Source: Tannerella sp. (lineage in GTDB: Bacteria > Bacteroidota > Bacteroidia > Bacteroidales > Tannerellaceae). From it: 7,408 nucleotides of DNA. The position numbers and the translations under genes are program-made. Below the pieces are notes generated by a model. The model searched no databases, had not been told where the DNA came from, and saw only the letters and a list, made by a program, of their open reading frames with translations. The DNA lies in the NCBI GenBank assembly GCA_031277235.1, contig JAITMT010000470.1:1-7408 (forward strand), given 5' to 3'. This document shows positions 7,118 through 7,408 of this stretch, piece by piece (position 1 is the first letter of the stretch; every line of letters starts with the position of its first letter).

Positions 7118-7154
7118 AAAAAAAAGAGGCTGTTTCAATCTCGAAACAGCCTCT
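7118..7154 (-). terminator. Rho-independent terminator for leftward transcription
   Basis: AGAGGCTGTTTC (7125-7136) pairs perfectly over 12 bp with GAAACAGCCTCT (7143-7154), with loop AATCTC. Eight A residues at 7118-7125 read as an eight-T run on the minus strand directly after the stem. The plus side is followed by AAATGCC, with no T-run. It therefore stops transcripts coming from the right, which implies a leftward gene at or beyond the right edge of the window. Confidence 0.8.
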
Positions 7155-7287
7155 AAATGCCTAAAATCATGTGTGGGTTAAATTTTATATTTCTAATAAT
7201 CATAGTATTATGAAATTTGGAGGGGATATTGATAAAGTAACAAAAGTCATTTGTAGTCCCGAATATTTTTAGAAAAATTTTATCATG

Positions 7288-7407
7288 TCATTTATTCCTG
7301 ACTTCGACACATTTCAGTCTTAATTTTTCAAATGTCTGATATTCAGGTGGGTAAAAATTCCGAGGCACCCAAATGGGTGTCGCAAGCGAAAAATGATGTA
7401 ATTTTGT
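7288..7407 (-). CDS. Possible C-terminal end of a leftward gene (39 aa visible, unrecognised)
   Basis: On the minus strand a frame is open from the window edge to TGA at 7288-7290, giving 39 residues that include ATPIWVPRNFYPPEYQTFEK. Its amino-acid make-up looks like protein. It is supported by the leftward terminator at 7118-7154, which needs a gene to its right. After the TGA the same frame runs another 44 codons to TAG at 7153-7155, but that part is AT-rich, Ile/Phe/Asn-heavy and looks non-coding. A second minus-strand frame is also open at the edge for 28 codons, and a promoter-like TAATTTTG on the plus strand (7399-7406) argues the other way. I do not recognise the family. If it is not coding, 7155-7408 is simply an AT-rich intergenic region. 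Confidence 0.25.
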   Translation of the reverse strand, partial: TKLHHFSLATPIWVPRNFYPPEYQTFEKLRLKCVEVRNK

Positions 7408-7408
7408 G

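Noticed and set aside
7210..7272. 20-codon plus-strand small ORF (starts MKFGGDIDKV)
   Set aside because: It lies in AT-rich DNA, has no ribosome binding site, is followed by no terminator in its direction, and such short frames are expected by chance.
7288..7290. TGA recoded as selenocysteine or tryptophan
   Set aside because: The other genes in the window use TGG for Trp and contain no internal TGA. The frame beyond this TGA looks non-coding, and no selenocysteine-insertion hairpin is evident next to it.
7399..7406. TAATTTTG, a match to the Bacteroidota -7 promoter box on the plus strand
   Set aside because: No TTTG/TTG -33 box sits at the right distance upstream, and an eight-base motif with two free positions is common in AT-rich DNA. 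It remains possible only if a rightward gene begins beyond the window.

Overview
The window looks like Bacteroidales (Bacteroidota) chromosome. The evidence is a FecR-type anti-sigma factor followed by a SusC/SusD pair. Shine-Dalgarno sequences are absent or very weak before every start, all four gene ends seen are TAA, and there is a protein with an HU-like plus DUF4469 layout known mainly from this phylum. No genus can be named from what is visible.

Layout. 1-504: 3' part of a FecR-like anti-sigma factor that starts left of the window. 505-691: leader with a GCCGGAA/TTCCGGC hairpin. 692-3997: SusC-family TonB-dependent transporter with an N-terminal STN signalling domain. 4018-5664: SusD/RagB surface lipoprotein, 20 nt behind susC and surely in the same operon. 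5665-6161: about 500 nt without a credible gene, holding a dispersed-type long hairpin (5757-5831), a rho-independent terminator with an unusually large structured loop (5864-5939), and a cluster of C/G-rich stem-loops (5966-6107). 6162-6896: 243-aa HU-like DNA-binding/DUF4469 protein, more G+C-rich than its neighbours. 6897-7408: about 500 nt of mostly repeats, with a 23-bp tandem repeat preceded by one inverted copy (6903-6988), two small hairpins (7027-7069), a terminator facing left (7118-7154), and an AT-rich end that may carry the 3' end of a leftward gene.

How it works together. FecR, STN-SusC and SusD form a classic trans-envelope regulated nutrient uptake locus. SusD captures a ligand at the cell surface and SusC imports it with TonB energy. 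The STN domain of loaded SusC signals to the periplasmic part of FecR, which then frees an ECF sigma factor (gene expected just left of the window) to transcribe susCD. No glycoside hydrolase, sulfatase or peptidase is in view, so the substrate cannot be deduced. The DUF4469 gene sits behind the operon terminator and between two repeat-rich tracts. It is probably an independent unit of unknown role.

No clearly new multi-gene system is visible. The most unusual sequence-level signals are the tandem/inverted repeat at 6903-6988, whose changes are mostly G-U tolerant, and the density of hairpin repeats on both sides of the DUF4469 gene.
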